Part shown: positions 46,640-54,838 of the stretch, in pieces
How positions within the stretch are numbered: the stretch's first letter is position 1
Layout: each line of letters starts with the position of its first letter
Notes under the pieces: model-generated
The model's database searches: none
Told to the model about the DNA's origin: nothing
The model's input: the letters and a program-made list of their open reading frames with translations, nothing else
Source: Thioclava sp. GXIMD4216
GTDB lineage: Bacteria; Pseudomonadota; Alphaproteobacteria; Rhodobacterales; Rhodobacteraceae
DNA: 64,000 bases
Reading direction: 5' to 3'
Assembly (NCBI RefSeq): GCF_037949285.1
Contig: NZ_CP149926.1
Location: 2,335,501-2,399,500 of the forward strand
Made by a program: the position numbers and the translations under genes

Positions 46640-47098
46640 TTACTTCGCGGTCGCTGCTGCGGTGGTCTTTTTCGCAGCCGAAGTTGCCGAAGACGTTGCC
46701 GATTTCATGGCAGCGGTGGCATCTTCCGAGAAGTCCTTGCCGGCGGCCAGCATCAGTTCGACGGTTTCCATCTGCACTTTTTTCGCAACTTCTGCGAAAG
46801 CGGCGATGTTTTCCGACGCGATTTCTGCCGAAGCCGACGCGAAGTCGCTGACAGCTTTAGCATAGTCTGCCGGTTCGGATTTGGTGGTTGCGATATCGCT
46901 CATTTTGGCGAGCGTTTCTTTGGTCCATTTTGCCGAAATCTCGGTCGATTTCTCGGCAGCATCCAAAGCCACTTTGGACATTTTCTCACCGAAAGCCGCT
47001 TGCGCTTTGAAGCCCTCTTGGAACTTCGACATGTCCATCGGCATCGAGGACATCATATCTTGCATAATCTTGGTGAAATCTTGGGTAGTTGCGGCCAT
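46640..47098 (-). CDS. phaP: Phasin
   Basis: PHB-granule surface protein of 152 residues. It is an amphipathic, Ala/Lys/Glu-rich helical protein with the Phasin_2 pattern (MSKFQEGFKAQAAFGEKMSKVALDAAEKSTE), followed by a low-complexity Ala/Thr/Lys tail. It lies downstream of phaC on the same strand with its own promoter region. Two PhaR-type dyads (47176-47215) stand about 80-115 bp before its start, so it is probably repressed by PhaR when no polymer is present. Confidence 0.92.
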   Translation of the reverse strand: MAATTQDFTKIMQDMMSSMPMDMSKFQEGFKAQAAFGEKMSKVALDAAEKSTEISAKWTKETLAKMSDIATTKSEPADYAKAVSDFASASAEIASENIAAFAEVAKKVQMETVELMLAAGKDFSEDATAAMKSATSSATSAAKKTTAAATAK

Positions 47099-47175
47099 TT
47101 CGTCGCTCCGATCTGAGATAGAAGGGCCAGGGGTTCGGTCTGCGCGGCCCTATTCGCTACAATGAAGAGTATATG

Positions 47176-47186
47176 CTGCAGCGCAG
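47176..47186. promoter_or_regulatory. PhaR operator 1 (CTGC-N3-GCAG)
   Basis: CTGC-AGC-GCAG, followed by AAAA, a perfect dyad of the type PhaR binds in Paracoccus denitrificans. It lies upstream of phaP and in the gap after phaC. Confidence 0.75.
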
Positions 47187-47204
47187 AAAATCAAGTCTTT
47201 TATG

Positions 47205-47215
47205 CTGCATTGCAG
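47205..47215. promoter_or_regulatory. PhaR operator 2 (CTGC-N3-GCAG)
   Basis: CTGC-ATT-GCAG, also followed by AAAA. It repeats operator 1 with a 29-bp phase, and the flanking ATG at the left and GAAAAT at the right are shared too. Confidence 0.75.
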
Positions 47216-47269
47216 AAAATTTACACTAGGTAAAGCACAGGACAAGTCTTAAACCACTCGGAAAAATTT

Positions 47270-49060
47270 TCACAACAAAATTGTCTCGCGAACGTAACTT
47301 CCGGGAGCATCCGCCACAATTTCATGCCCGCCTGCTCCGGGCACGCGCGCGGCAACCTGCCGCCCCGACCGTCCGGCCAGCCATTCGGACCAGCGCGGCC
47401 ACCACGTGCCTTCGTGATATTCGGCAGCCGCATGCCAGTCGTCGGCATCCTCGATCGGGGCCGGACTGGTGTAATGGCCGTATTTCTTCTTGTCGGGCGG
47501 ATTCACGATCCCTGCGATATGGCCCGATTCTGCCAAGACGAACTGTTTGTCTTTCGACCCCATCTGCGCCACCCCCCTGAACGAGGCACGCCACGGCGCG
47601 ATATGGTCGGTCTCGCAGGCAATCGCCATAAGCGGCACATCAATATCGGCCAGTCGCAGATCCTCGCCCAACAGGGTAAAGGTCTCCTCGGCAAAGCGGT
47701 TCTGCTGGCACAGGCCGCGCAGATATTCCATTGCCATCTTGCCCGGCAGGTTGGTCGCATCGCCGTTCCAGTAAAGCAGATCGAAGGCGGGCGGGGCCTC
47801 GCCCATCATGTAGCTGCGGATCGCCGGACGCCAGATCAGGTCGTTCGAGCGCAGGAAAGAGAAGGTGCGCGACATGAAATAGCTCGAAAGCACACCGTCC
47901 ACACGGCACTGCACCTCCAGCCCGTCCACGAAATCATCCTGCAAGAACGAGACAAACTCCCCCTGATCGGAAAAATCGGTCAGCGTCGTGAAGAAGGTCG
48001 CGCTATTGATCGAATGATCACCGCGCTTTTTCATCAAAGACAGCGTCAGCCCCAGAGTGGTGCCCGCGATGCAATAGCCGATTGCGTTGATTTTGGCGAC
48101 GCCGGTCTCCTGTTTGACCTGCGCAATGGCCTCCAGATAGCTGGCGACATAATCGTCAAAGCCCACATCGGCAAAGCTGGCATCGGGGTTTTTCCAGCTC
48201 ACGACAAACACGCTGAACCCTTGCTCCACCGCATAGCGGATGAAGCTGTTCTGCTCTTTCAGATCCAGAATGTAGTATTTGTTGATCCAAGGCGGGAAAA
48301 TCAGCAAAGGCGTGCGATACACTTTCTCGGTGCGCGGCGTGTACTGGATCAGTTCGAACATGCGGCAGCGGTAGATCACCTTGCCCTCGGTCGTGGCCAG
48401 ATTGCGCCCGACCTCGAAGGCGGTGCGGTCTGCCAATGTCACCAGCAGATCGCCGTGATTGCGCTCGACATCATGCACGAGATTCTCCAATCCCCGCACC
48501 AGACTTTCGCCTTCGGTTTCGATGGCGCGTTCCAGCGCGTCGGGATTGGTGGCGAAGAAATTGGTGGGGGCCATCATATCCACCAACTGCTTGGTGAAGT
48601 ATTTCAGCCGCTTGCGATCTACATCGGCAAGGCCCGGCAGGGCGTCGGTGCCCTCGTCAATGGCCCGCGAGGCGATCATATATTGCTGTTTGACGAAGTT
48701 GAAATAGGGATGGGTCGTCCAGAGCGGATTGGAAAAGCGCTTGTCCTCGGGGCCCGGATCCTCGGGCGGACGGAAGCCTTGCGTGGCAAGAGCATGCGTG
48801 GCCTGAATATAATGGCTCATCGCATCGCCCCAGTATTTCACCTGCGCTTCGAGAATCTGAGCCGGCTTATCCGACAATTCCCGCATCAGCGCCGCGGTCG
48901 TCGACATATACAAATCGACGCCGGGTCCTTCCAAAGAGGGATTCGGCATGCGCCGATGGCTTAACGCATCGACAAGTCGCTGCGAAAGCTGTTCTATCTT
49001 TGCAAGATTTTCCTGCATTTTCTGCGATGCAGCAGAAACCTGCGCCTCCCCTGTTGTCAT
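47270..49060 (-). CDS. phaC: Class I poly(3-hydroxyalkanoate) synthase
   Basis: Polymerises 3-hydroxybutyryl-CoA into PHB at granule surfaces. The 596 residues have the PhaC N-terminal domain, an alpha/beta hydrolase core with the nucleophile Cys330 in GYCIAG, an Asp in ACETDHIAPW and the general-base His in SGHIAG. Length and the absence of a PhaE/PhaR-subunit partner place it in class I. The ATG follows AGGAGG. It is divergent from phaZ. Confidence 0.95.
   Translation of the reverse strand: MTTGEAQVSAASQKMQENLAKIEQLSQRLVDALSHRRMPNPSLEGPGVDLYMSTTAALMRELSDKPAQILEAQVKYWGDAMSHYIQATHALATQGFRPPEDPGPEDKRFSNPLWTTHPYFNFVKQQYMIASRAIDEGTDALPGLADVDRKRLKYFTKQLVDMMAPTNFFATNPDALERAIETEGESLVRGLENLVHDVERNHGDLLVTLADRTAFEVGRNLATTEGKVIYRCRMFELIQYTPRTEKVYRTPLLIFPPWINKYYILDLKEQNSFIRYAVEQGFSVFVVSWKNPDASFADVGFDDYVASYLEAIAQVKQETGVAKINAIGYCIAGTTLGLTLSLMKKRGDHSINSATFFTTLTDFSDQGEFVSFLQDDFVDGLEVQCRVDGVLSSYFMSRTFSFLRSNDLIWRPAIRSYMMGEAPPAFDLLYWNGDATNLPGKMAMEYLRGLCQQNRFAEETFTLLGEDLRLADIDVPLMAIACETDHIAPWRASFRGVAQMGSKDKQFVLAESGHIAGIVNPPDKKKYGHYTSPAPIEDADDWHAAAEYHEGTWWPRWSEWLAGRSGRQVAARVPGAGGHEIVADAPGSYVRETILL
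49022..49032. promoter_or_regulatory. Third CTGC-N3-GCAG dyad, inside the phaC 5' coding region
   Basis: CTGC-GAT-GCAG lies within the first 13 codons of phaC and about 160 bp upstream of the phaZ start. It has the same form as the two phasin operators, and GCAG recurs at its edge. If bound by PhaR it could act on phaC elongation or on phaZ. Confidence 0.55.
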
Positions 49061-49187
49061 GCCTTCTCGCTCCTCCTATCCTTTTCCCAACCATAGACCT
49101 CTCTTCTCTAGGGTAAAGCGGGCATTCAGCAGATTTTCACCTCAGGCGTGTGAAATGTCCGGACTGGTCGGCCAAAGGAGCGACACG

Positions 49188-50861
49188 ATGAAAGGCATCT
49201 ACAGCTACGATCTGATGGAGAGCATCAGAAACACCAATGAATGGATCGGCGCCTCCGCCCGTGCCATCGCCTCTTACCCGGTGTTCGGCCTCTCGCCCAA
49301 CCCCGCTTTCCGCATCATGGAATCATGGGGTGCGGTGACCGAACGCAGCTTCTCGCGCATGGTCATGAAACCCGACTGGGGCATCCGTGCCATCGCCGCT
49401 GCCGACGGGCGCGACCACATAGTGGAAATAGAAACCCTGATGGACAAGGCCTTCGGGTCGCTTGTGCATTTTAAGGTGCAGGGCCGCGACCCTATGCCGC
49501 GCCGCATCCTGCTGGTGGCCCCGATGTCGGGCCATTACGCGACCCTGATGCGCTCGACGGTCATCTCGCTGATGCCCGATGCAGAGGTCTATGTGACCGA
49601 CTGGAAGAACGCGCGCGACATTCCGGTCAGCGAGGGTAAGTTCGACGTCGAGGATTACACCCGCTATCTGGTCGATTTCATGCGCAAGCTCGGCCCCGAT
49701 ATCAACGTAATCGCGGTCTGCCAACCGGCCCCGCTGGCGCTTGCCGCGACCGCCTATCTGGCCGAGGAAGACCCCGAGGCGCAGCCGCGCACCCTGACGC
49801 TGATCGGCGGGCCGATCGACCCCGATGCCGCCGACACCGAGGTCACCGATTTCGGACGCCGCATCACGATGGGCCAGCTGGAACATAGCGTGATCCAGCG
49901 CGTGGGCTATCGTTACAAGGGCGTGGGCCGCATGGTCTATCCCGGCCTGATGCAGCTTGCCTCTTTCATCTCGATGAATGCCGAGACCCATGCCAAGTCC
50001 TTCTTCGACAAGATCATGGCCGATGCGAAAACCGGCCCTGCCGAGCGTGACCGCCACAACCGCTTTTATGATGAATATCTCTCCGTCATGGATATGACGG
50101 CGGAGTTCTATCTTTCGACGGTGCAGCGGATCTTCAAGGGGCTGGAAGTGGCCCGCAACCGGTTCAGCATCGATGGCAAGAAGATCGATATCGGCAAGAT
50201 CACCACAGTGGCGGTCAAAACGGTCGAAGGCGAGAAAGACGATATCTCCGCCCCCGGTCAATGTGTCGCGGCGCTGGATCTGTGCACCGGCGTGCCCGAC
50301 CATATGAAAGGCCAGCATCTGGAGCCGAATGCAGGCCATTACGGCATTTTTGCAGGCGGCGCATGGCGCAACAATATCCGCCCGATCGTGCTGAAATTCA
50401 TCGACGAGCATGCCGCGCCAGAAGATGCGGATCGCGAGATCAAGGGCAATAGTGCGGTCACTCCGATGGCACCGCGCAAAGCTGCGGTCCGCAAGGCGGC
50501 GGCCTCCGAAACGGCAGCCCCCAAGGCGGCGACCCGTCGCGGGCGCAAACCCGCCGCTTCCAAAATCGAGGCCCCCAAAACCAAGACCTCCGAAACCAAA
50601 GCAGAACCGGTAAAAACCGCGCCGGTCAAAGAGGTCGCCAAAGAGGCCGCGCCCGCCGCGTCCCCTGCCCCCGTCCAGCCCGCGCCGGTGGCGGCCCCTG
50701 TCACTGCAGCGCCTGTAACCGCCACGCCGGCACCTGTGGCACAGACCGTTGCCCAGAAACCGGAGGGCGCAGCCGCAGCGCCGCAAGCCGCTCCGGCCAC
50801 CTCTGCCACCAAAGCGGCAGACCCGCTTCCTGCCGCAAAGGCCGAGGGCAACAAATCCTGA
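49188..50861 (+). CDS. phaZ: Intracellular PHB depolymerase with basic low-complexity tail
   Basis: Hydrolyses native intracellular PHB granules. The 557-residue protein has a 420-residue catalytic part of the Ralstonia PhaZ1 type. That type uses a nucleophilic Cys rather than Ser (Cys178 in VCQPAPLAL), and the general-base His lies in NAGHYGIFAGG. A tail of about 135 residues follows (about 421-557), made of Lys/Ala/Pro-rich repeats like AAVRKAA, APKAATRR and EAPKTK. ATG at 49188 follows AAAGGAG. Divergent from phaC; terminator at 50887-50912. Confidence 0.92.
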   Translation: MKGIYSYDLMESIRNTNEWIGASARAIASYPVFGLSPNPAFRIMESWGAVTERSFSRMVMKPDWGIRAIAAADGRDHIVEIETLMDKAFGSLVHFKVQGRDPMPRRILLVAPMSGHYATLMRSTVISLMPDAEVYVTDWKNARDIPVSEGKFDVEDYTRYLVDFMRKLGPDINVIAVCQPAPLALAATAYLAEEDPEAQPRTLTLIGGPIDPDAADTEVTDFGRRITMGQLEHSVIQRVGYRYKGVGRMVYPGLMQLASFISMNAETHAKSFFDKIMADAKTGPAERDRHNRFYDEYLSVMDMTAEFYLSTVQRIFKGLEVARNRFSIDGKKIDIGKITTVAVKTVEGEKDDISAPGQCVAALDLCTGVPDHMKGQHLEPNAGHYGIFAGGAWRNNIRPIVLKFIDEHAAPEDADREIKGNSAVTPMAPRKAAVRKAAASETAAPKAATRRGRKPAASKIEAPKTKTSETKAEPVKTAPVKEVAKEAAPAASPAPVQPAPVAAPVTAAPVTATPAPVAQTVAQKPEGAAAAPQAAPATSATKAADPLPAAKAEGNKS

Positions 50862-50886
50862 GACAGCCTCGTCCATAACTCCATAG

Positions 50887-50917
50887 AAAGGGCGCGCCAC
50901 ACCGCGCCCTTTTTTTA
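50887..50917 (+). terminator. Terminator after phaZ
   Basis: AAAGGGCGCG and CGCGCCCTTT form a perfect 10-bp stem with a 6-nt loop, the T-run extending to seven. Confidence 0.92.
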
Positions 50918-50921
50918 CGCC

Positions 50922-51743
50922 CTAGGCTTCACGGCTTGGGGAGGTTTCCCCCGAAGGCAGGCCGATGCTGCGAGCCCGCTCTGCCGCCGCATCCAGCCCC
51001 TCAAAAAGCATCCTGCGCAGCGGCGCGTCGCGCAGCACCTGCAACCCCGCCGCTGTCGTGCCGCCATAGGCAAGCATGTCCCGCACATGGGCCGAGGCGG
51101 TGGCGGGCTGGTGCGCCATCATCTGCCCCGCGCCTAGAAAGAGCTGACGGATCGCACGGTCCGCCACCGCCTCTGCGACCCCGCGCGCGACCAGATAGTC
51201 CTGCATCATTTCGGCAAAAAGCGCGACAAACCCCGGCACCGGGCCGGTCAATGCAGTGAAAAGCGCCAGAAGCTCTTCGTTCTCCAGACGCTCCGCCCGC
51301 CCCAAAGCCCCCAGAAACGTCCCGACCTGCGCCATGCCGCGCGCGTCCAGCCCTGCCCCCGCCACCCAGGGCGAATAGGCAAGCCCCTGCTCTGCCGCCG
51401 GACTGGACATCGCACGGGCCAGTTGGGCCTCGGGGGCGATCCGTGCAAGCTGGGCCAGATCTATTCCGGCCATGACCGACAGAACCGGCTTGCCCGCCAG
51501 ATCAAGACGCAATGTCCGCGCCTGTGCGGGCGGCAGCAACAGCACCGCCAGATCGCATCGGGCCGCAAGCTGTCGGTAATCCTGCATCAGGGCAACCGCT
51601 TCCAGCCCCTCTGGCAGCGGTTGGTCCGAGCGGCTGAAAACGGTGATATTCCGCGCCGGCATCCCCGCGCGCATCAGCCCCAGCCCGAAAGCGCGCCCAA
51701 GCATTCCCCGCCCTCCGACAAGCGCCACTCTCATATCCTGCAT
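50922..51743 (-). CDS. ProC-like NAD(P)-binding reductase family protein
   Basis: A 273-residue protein with an N-terminal Rossmann motif (VALVGGRGMLGRAFGLGL) and a C-terminal helical domain close to the P5CR type (FVALFAEMMQDYLVARGVAEAVADR, then AHVRDMLAYGGTTAAGLQVL). The general plan is pyrroline-5-carboxylate reductase, but several conserved residues differ, so a paralogue acting on a related imine is possible. ATG at 51743 has GGGAGG upstream. It lies downstream of the TRAP genes on the same strand. Confidence 0.7.
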   Translation of the reverse strand: MQDMRVALVGGRGMLGRAFGLGLMRAGMPARNITVFSRSDQPLPEGLEAVALMQDYRQLAARCDLAVLLLPPAQARTLRLDLAGKPVLSVMAGIDLAQLARIAPEAQLARAMSSPAAEQGLAYSPWVAGAGLDARGMAQVGTFLGALGRAERLENEELLALFTALTGPVPGFVALFAEMMQDYLVARGVAEAVADRAIRQLFLGAGQMMAHQPATASAHVRDMLAYGGTTAAGLQVLRDAPLRRMLFEGLDAAAERARSIGLPSGETSPSREA

Positions 51744-51871
51744 CCGCGTCCTCCCTGGTCTGGCGGCCAAATCATGCGGGCGCATCGCCTGCCTGCCGCC
51801 CGTCCTGCCAGCCCACGAAAAAACCGGCGCCTTTGCAAGCGCCGGTTCTGGTCTGAAAGCGTCCGGGCGGG

Positions 51872-53674
51872 TTAGTTCAGGCCACCCAGACCTGCCGGAG
51901 CCGGAATGCCAAGGCTTGCATCCCCGCCCTGCGGCGGCGTGGCGGGCTGGCCCGTGGGCGCACCCGGCATGCCCAGCGGCGGCAGGCCAAGCGGGTTGCT
52001 ATCGCCGCCCGAAGGCGCCCCGCCCAACGGCGCAAGGCCGCCCATTCCGCCAAGACCCGGCATATCGGGCAGCTTCATCTCGATCGTCGACGGATCGATG
52101 GTCGGCCCTTTGTAATGCATGACCATCTGCGGGAAGGCGATTACCAGCCCGATCATCGCGATCTGGATGAAGAGGAAGGGCACCGCCCCCCAATAGATCT
52201 GCGAGGTCTTCACCGGCGCAATCGTCTTGCCGGTGATCCGGTCAAGATAGGGCACTTTCGGCGCGACCGAGCGCAGGAAGAACAGCGCGAAACCGAAGGG
52301 CGGGTGCATGAAGGAGGTCTGCATGTTCACGCCCAAGATCACGCCAAACCAGATCAGGTCGATCCCCATGGCTTCTGCCGCAGGGGCCAGAAGCGGCACG
52401 ATGATGAAGGCCAGCTCGAAGAAATCGAGGAAGAAGGCCAGGAAGAACACCATCACCGAGACCACCAGCAGGAAGCCAAGCTGGCCGCCCGGAAGCGAGG
52501 TCAGCAGATGCTCGACCCAGAGGTGCCCGTTCACGCCGTAGAAGGTCAGCGAGAAGACCCGCGCCCCAAGCAGGATGAACATCACGAAGGCCGACAGACG
52601 CGTGGTCGAGGTCAGCGCGTCACGCACCACATCGAACTTCAGCCGCCCCTTCATCGCCGAGAGGATCAGCGCGCCAACCGCGCCCATCGCCCCACCCTCG
52701 GTGGGCGTTGCCACGCCAAGGAAGATGGTGCCAAGCACGAGGAAGATCAGCGCCAGCGGCGGGATCAGCACGATAACCACCTGCTGGGCCAGACGGCTCA
52801 TGAGGTTGGTCTTCAGCCCGCGGTCGGCCAGCGCGATGACATAGGCCACGATCACAGCGGCAAAGACCGCCAGAATGCCCGCATCATTGGCCGCGTGATT
52901 GGTCGCCAGATAGAGATCGGTGCCATAGAAGACCGCGCCCGCGATCGCCAGCACGACAACCAGCGACATGACACCAGAGCCCAGCGTACGCGCCTCTTTC
53001 GGCAGCGCCGGCATGGCGTTCGGGCGGATGATCGACATCACGAAGACATAGCCCAGATAGAGCCCCATCAGGATCATACCGGGGATCAGCGCGCCTTTAT
53101 ACATGTCGCCCACGGACCGGCCCAACTGGTCGGCGAGGATGATCAGCACCAGCGACGGCGGGATGATCTGCGCCAGTGTCCCCGAGGCGGTGATCACCCC
53201 CGAGGCGATCTTGCGGTCATAACCGTAGCGCAGCATGATCGGCAGCGAGATCAGCCCCATCGCGATCACCGAGGCCGCAACGACCCCCGTGGTTGCCGCC
53301 AGAAGCGCGCCCACGATGACCACGGCATAGGCCAGACCACCGCGCACGGGGCCGAACAGCTGACCGATGGTGTCCAGCAGGTCTTCCGCCATGCCGGATT
53401 TCTCCAGCATCAGCCCCATGAAGGTAAAGAAGGGAATGGCGAGCAATGTCTCGTTCGACAAGACCCCCCACATCCGTTCCGGCATCGCGTTGAGAAGCGG
53501 CCAGCTAAGATGGATCGAGCCGCCCGACATCGGCGCCAGATAGACCCCGATCACAAAGAACAGCAGACCATTGGCCGCCAGCGAGAACGCCACCGGATAG
53601 CCCAGCAGCAGGAAGATCACCAGCGAGGCGAACATGATGGGCGCAAGGTTCTGCGCGATAAGCTCCATCAACAT
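51872..53674 (-). CDS. dctM: TRAP transporter large permease subunit (DctM family)
   Basis: Twelve-or-more-span permease of a tripartite ATP-independent periplasmic transporter. The 600-residue protein is the long DctM type, with signatures SPPFGFALFFLRSVAP-like near 450 and GVATPTEGGAMGAVGAL near 330. The last 65 residues are an unusual Gly/Met/Pro-rich tail (GGMGGLAPLGG, GLPPLGMPGAP). Its ATG overlaps the dctQ stop (TAATG). No substrate-binding protein is in the window, so substrate is unknown. An alpha-keto acid type is one option. Confidence 0.88.
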   Translation of the reverse strand: MLMELIAQNLAPIMFASLVIFLLLGYPVAFSLAANGLLFFVIGVYLAPMSGGSIHLSWPLLNAMPERMWGVLSNETLLAIPFFTFMGLMLEKSGMAEDLLDTIGQLFGPVRGGLAYAVVIVGALLAATTGVVAASVIAMGLISLPIMLRYGYDRKIASGVITASGTLAQIIPPSLVLIILADQLGRSVGDMYKGALIPGMILMGLYLGYVFVMSIIRPNAMPALPKEARTLGSGVMSLVVVLAIAGAVFYGTDLYLATNHAANDAGILAVFAAVIVAYVIALADRGLKTNLMSRLAQQVVIVLIPPLALIFLVLGTIFLGVATPTEGGAMGAVGALILSAMKGRLKFDVVRDALTSTTRLSAFVMFILLGARVFSLTFYGVNGHLWVEHLLTSLPGGQLGFLLVVSVMVFFLAFFLDFFELAFIIVPLLAPAAEAMGIDLIWFGVILGVNMQTSFMHPPFGFALFFLRSVAPKVPYLDRITGKTIAPVKTSQIYWGAVPFLFIQIAMIGLVIAFPQMVMHYKGPTIDPSTIEMKLPDMPGLGGMGGLAPLGGAPSGGDSNPLGLPPLGMPGAPTGQPATPPQGGDASLGIPAPAGLGGLN

Positions 53675-54252
53675 TACAGAGCCTCCTCTTTCACGACAGG
53701 CTCATCGGACATATCGCCGTGGCTGGACTGGCCCGCATGCGGGTCTTCGGTCAGACCGCGCAAAATAGCGATCTTCTTGATGATTTCTGCGATATTCTGC
53801 GCAAAGAGCAGCACGAAGCCGATCAGGAGCAGAAGCTTTGCGGGCCACAGGATCAGCCCGCCCGCATTCGTCGAAACCTCGCCCGAACGGATCGACAGCA
53901 TCACATAGGGATAGAGGAAATACAGCATCAGCGATGTGAACGGCAGCAGAAAGAAGACATGGCCAAACAGGTCGATCCAGTTCTGGGTGCGCCGTTTCAG
54001 CGCGCCATAAAGGATATCGATCCGGATATGTTCGTTCTTTTGCAGGGTATAGGCCGCCGCCAGCAGGAAAGCCGCCCCGTAAAGATACCATTGCAGTTCA
54101 AGCCACGCATTGGACGAGACACTAAACACCTTGCGCACCACCGCATTGACCGCGCTGACAAGGATTGCCAGCAGGATCAACCATGACACAGATTTTCCGA
54201 TGAATTCATTCACGCGGTCAACAGCCCGCGCGAATGCCAACATGGCACCCAT
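53674..54252 (-). CDS. dctQ: TRAP transporter small permease subunit (DctQ family)
   Basis: Four-helix small subunit that pairs with DctM. The 192 residues show the family ELQWYLYGAAFLLAAAYTLQKNEHIRIDI motif, with the expected four hydrophobic segments. GGGAGGAAA precedes the ATG. It is translationally coupled to dctM by a one-base stop/start overlap. The C-terminus is acidic and extended. Confidence 0.88.
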   Translation of the reverse strand: MGAMLAFARAVDRVNEFIGKSVSWLILLAILVSAVNAVVRKVFSVSSNAWLELQWYLYGAAFLLAAAYTLQKNEHIRIDILYGALKRRTQNWIDLFGHVFFLLPFTSLMLYFLYPYVMLSIRSGEVSTNAGGLILWPAKLLLLIGFVLLFAQNIAEIIKKIAILRGLTEDPHAGQSSHGDMSDEPVVKEEAL

Positions 54253-54674
54253 AAGTTTCCTCCCTCACATCGGGTCCCGATGGGCAGGACCGCACTATGA
54301 CACCCCCCCTCTTGGTGCAGACAGCCGTCTCAGGTCAAGGGGAATGCCTAAATCTGGTGAGATTAATTGACCACTTTGCACTTTTACCGCAACCAATCGG
54401 GCCGTTTGCTCCCCATTCAGGCGCATACCTTCCGATTACCACGTCCGGCGCCGTTTTACACCCATTCGCCGCCGAGCGCGTGGCCTTTCTCCGAATCTGC
54501 CGCAAATCCGCCCGCCCGGCCGTGGTCAATTTGCGATTATTCCGACAAGCCCCGGCATTTACGCAATAAAGAACCGAATTATATGCCCGCAGAGTTACTT
54601 TATTTCCGATTTTGAGATTGACGGCCCTTGCGCGGGGACATAATGTGCCAGCAACCACAGTGAAAGGACTAGCG
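54253..54674. other. Region between dctQ and the ilvI leader
   Basis: 422 bp between divergent units, with no convincing gene. It should hold both the dctQM and ilvIH promoters. I see no strong repeat or operator there. Confidence 0.5.
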
Positions 54675-54722
54675 ATGAACTCGCTCCTCGTCGTCATTAG
54701 AAGGAAGCGCATGGGCCGTTAA
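54675..54722 (+). CDS. ilvIH leader peptide (branched-chain amino acid sensing)
   Basis: A 15-codon open frame, MNSLLVVIRRKRMGR, with AAAGGA upstream. Codons 4-8 read Leu-Leu-Val-Val-Ile, all end products of the pathway controlled by ilvI. It runs into overlapping RNA hairpins before ilvI, so it is a classical attenuation leader. Confidence 0.85.
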   Translation: MNSLLVVIRRKRMGR

Positions 54723-54776
54723 GCGGTTAGACCATGATGGTTCCCATGCGCCCCCGCCACAGGTCGGGGGCTTTTT
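54707..54776 (+). promoter_or_regulatory. Transcription attenuator of ilvIH
   Basis: Two mutually exclusive pairings are visible. GCGCATGGG (54707-54715) can pair with CCCATGCGC (54743-54751). GCCCCCG (54750-54756) pairs with CGGGGGC (54765-54771) before TTTTT, forming the terminator. The first pairing shares bases 54750-54751 with the terminator and would disfavour it. Stalling at Leu/Val/Ile leaves 54707-54715 free (read-through). A ribosome reaching the stop at 54720-54722 masks it (termination). Confidence 0.85.
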
Positions 54777-54838
54777 CGTATCGACACACTGGGTTGGATT
54801 GGAACGGGCCCGATATTGGGCAATGGATGGAGTATGCG

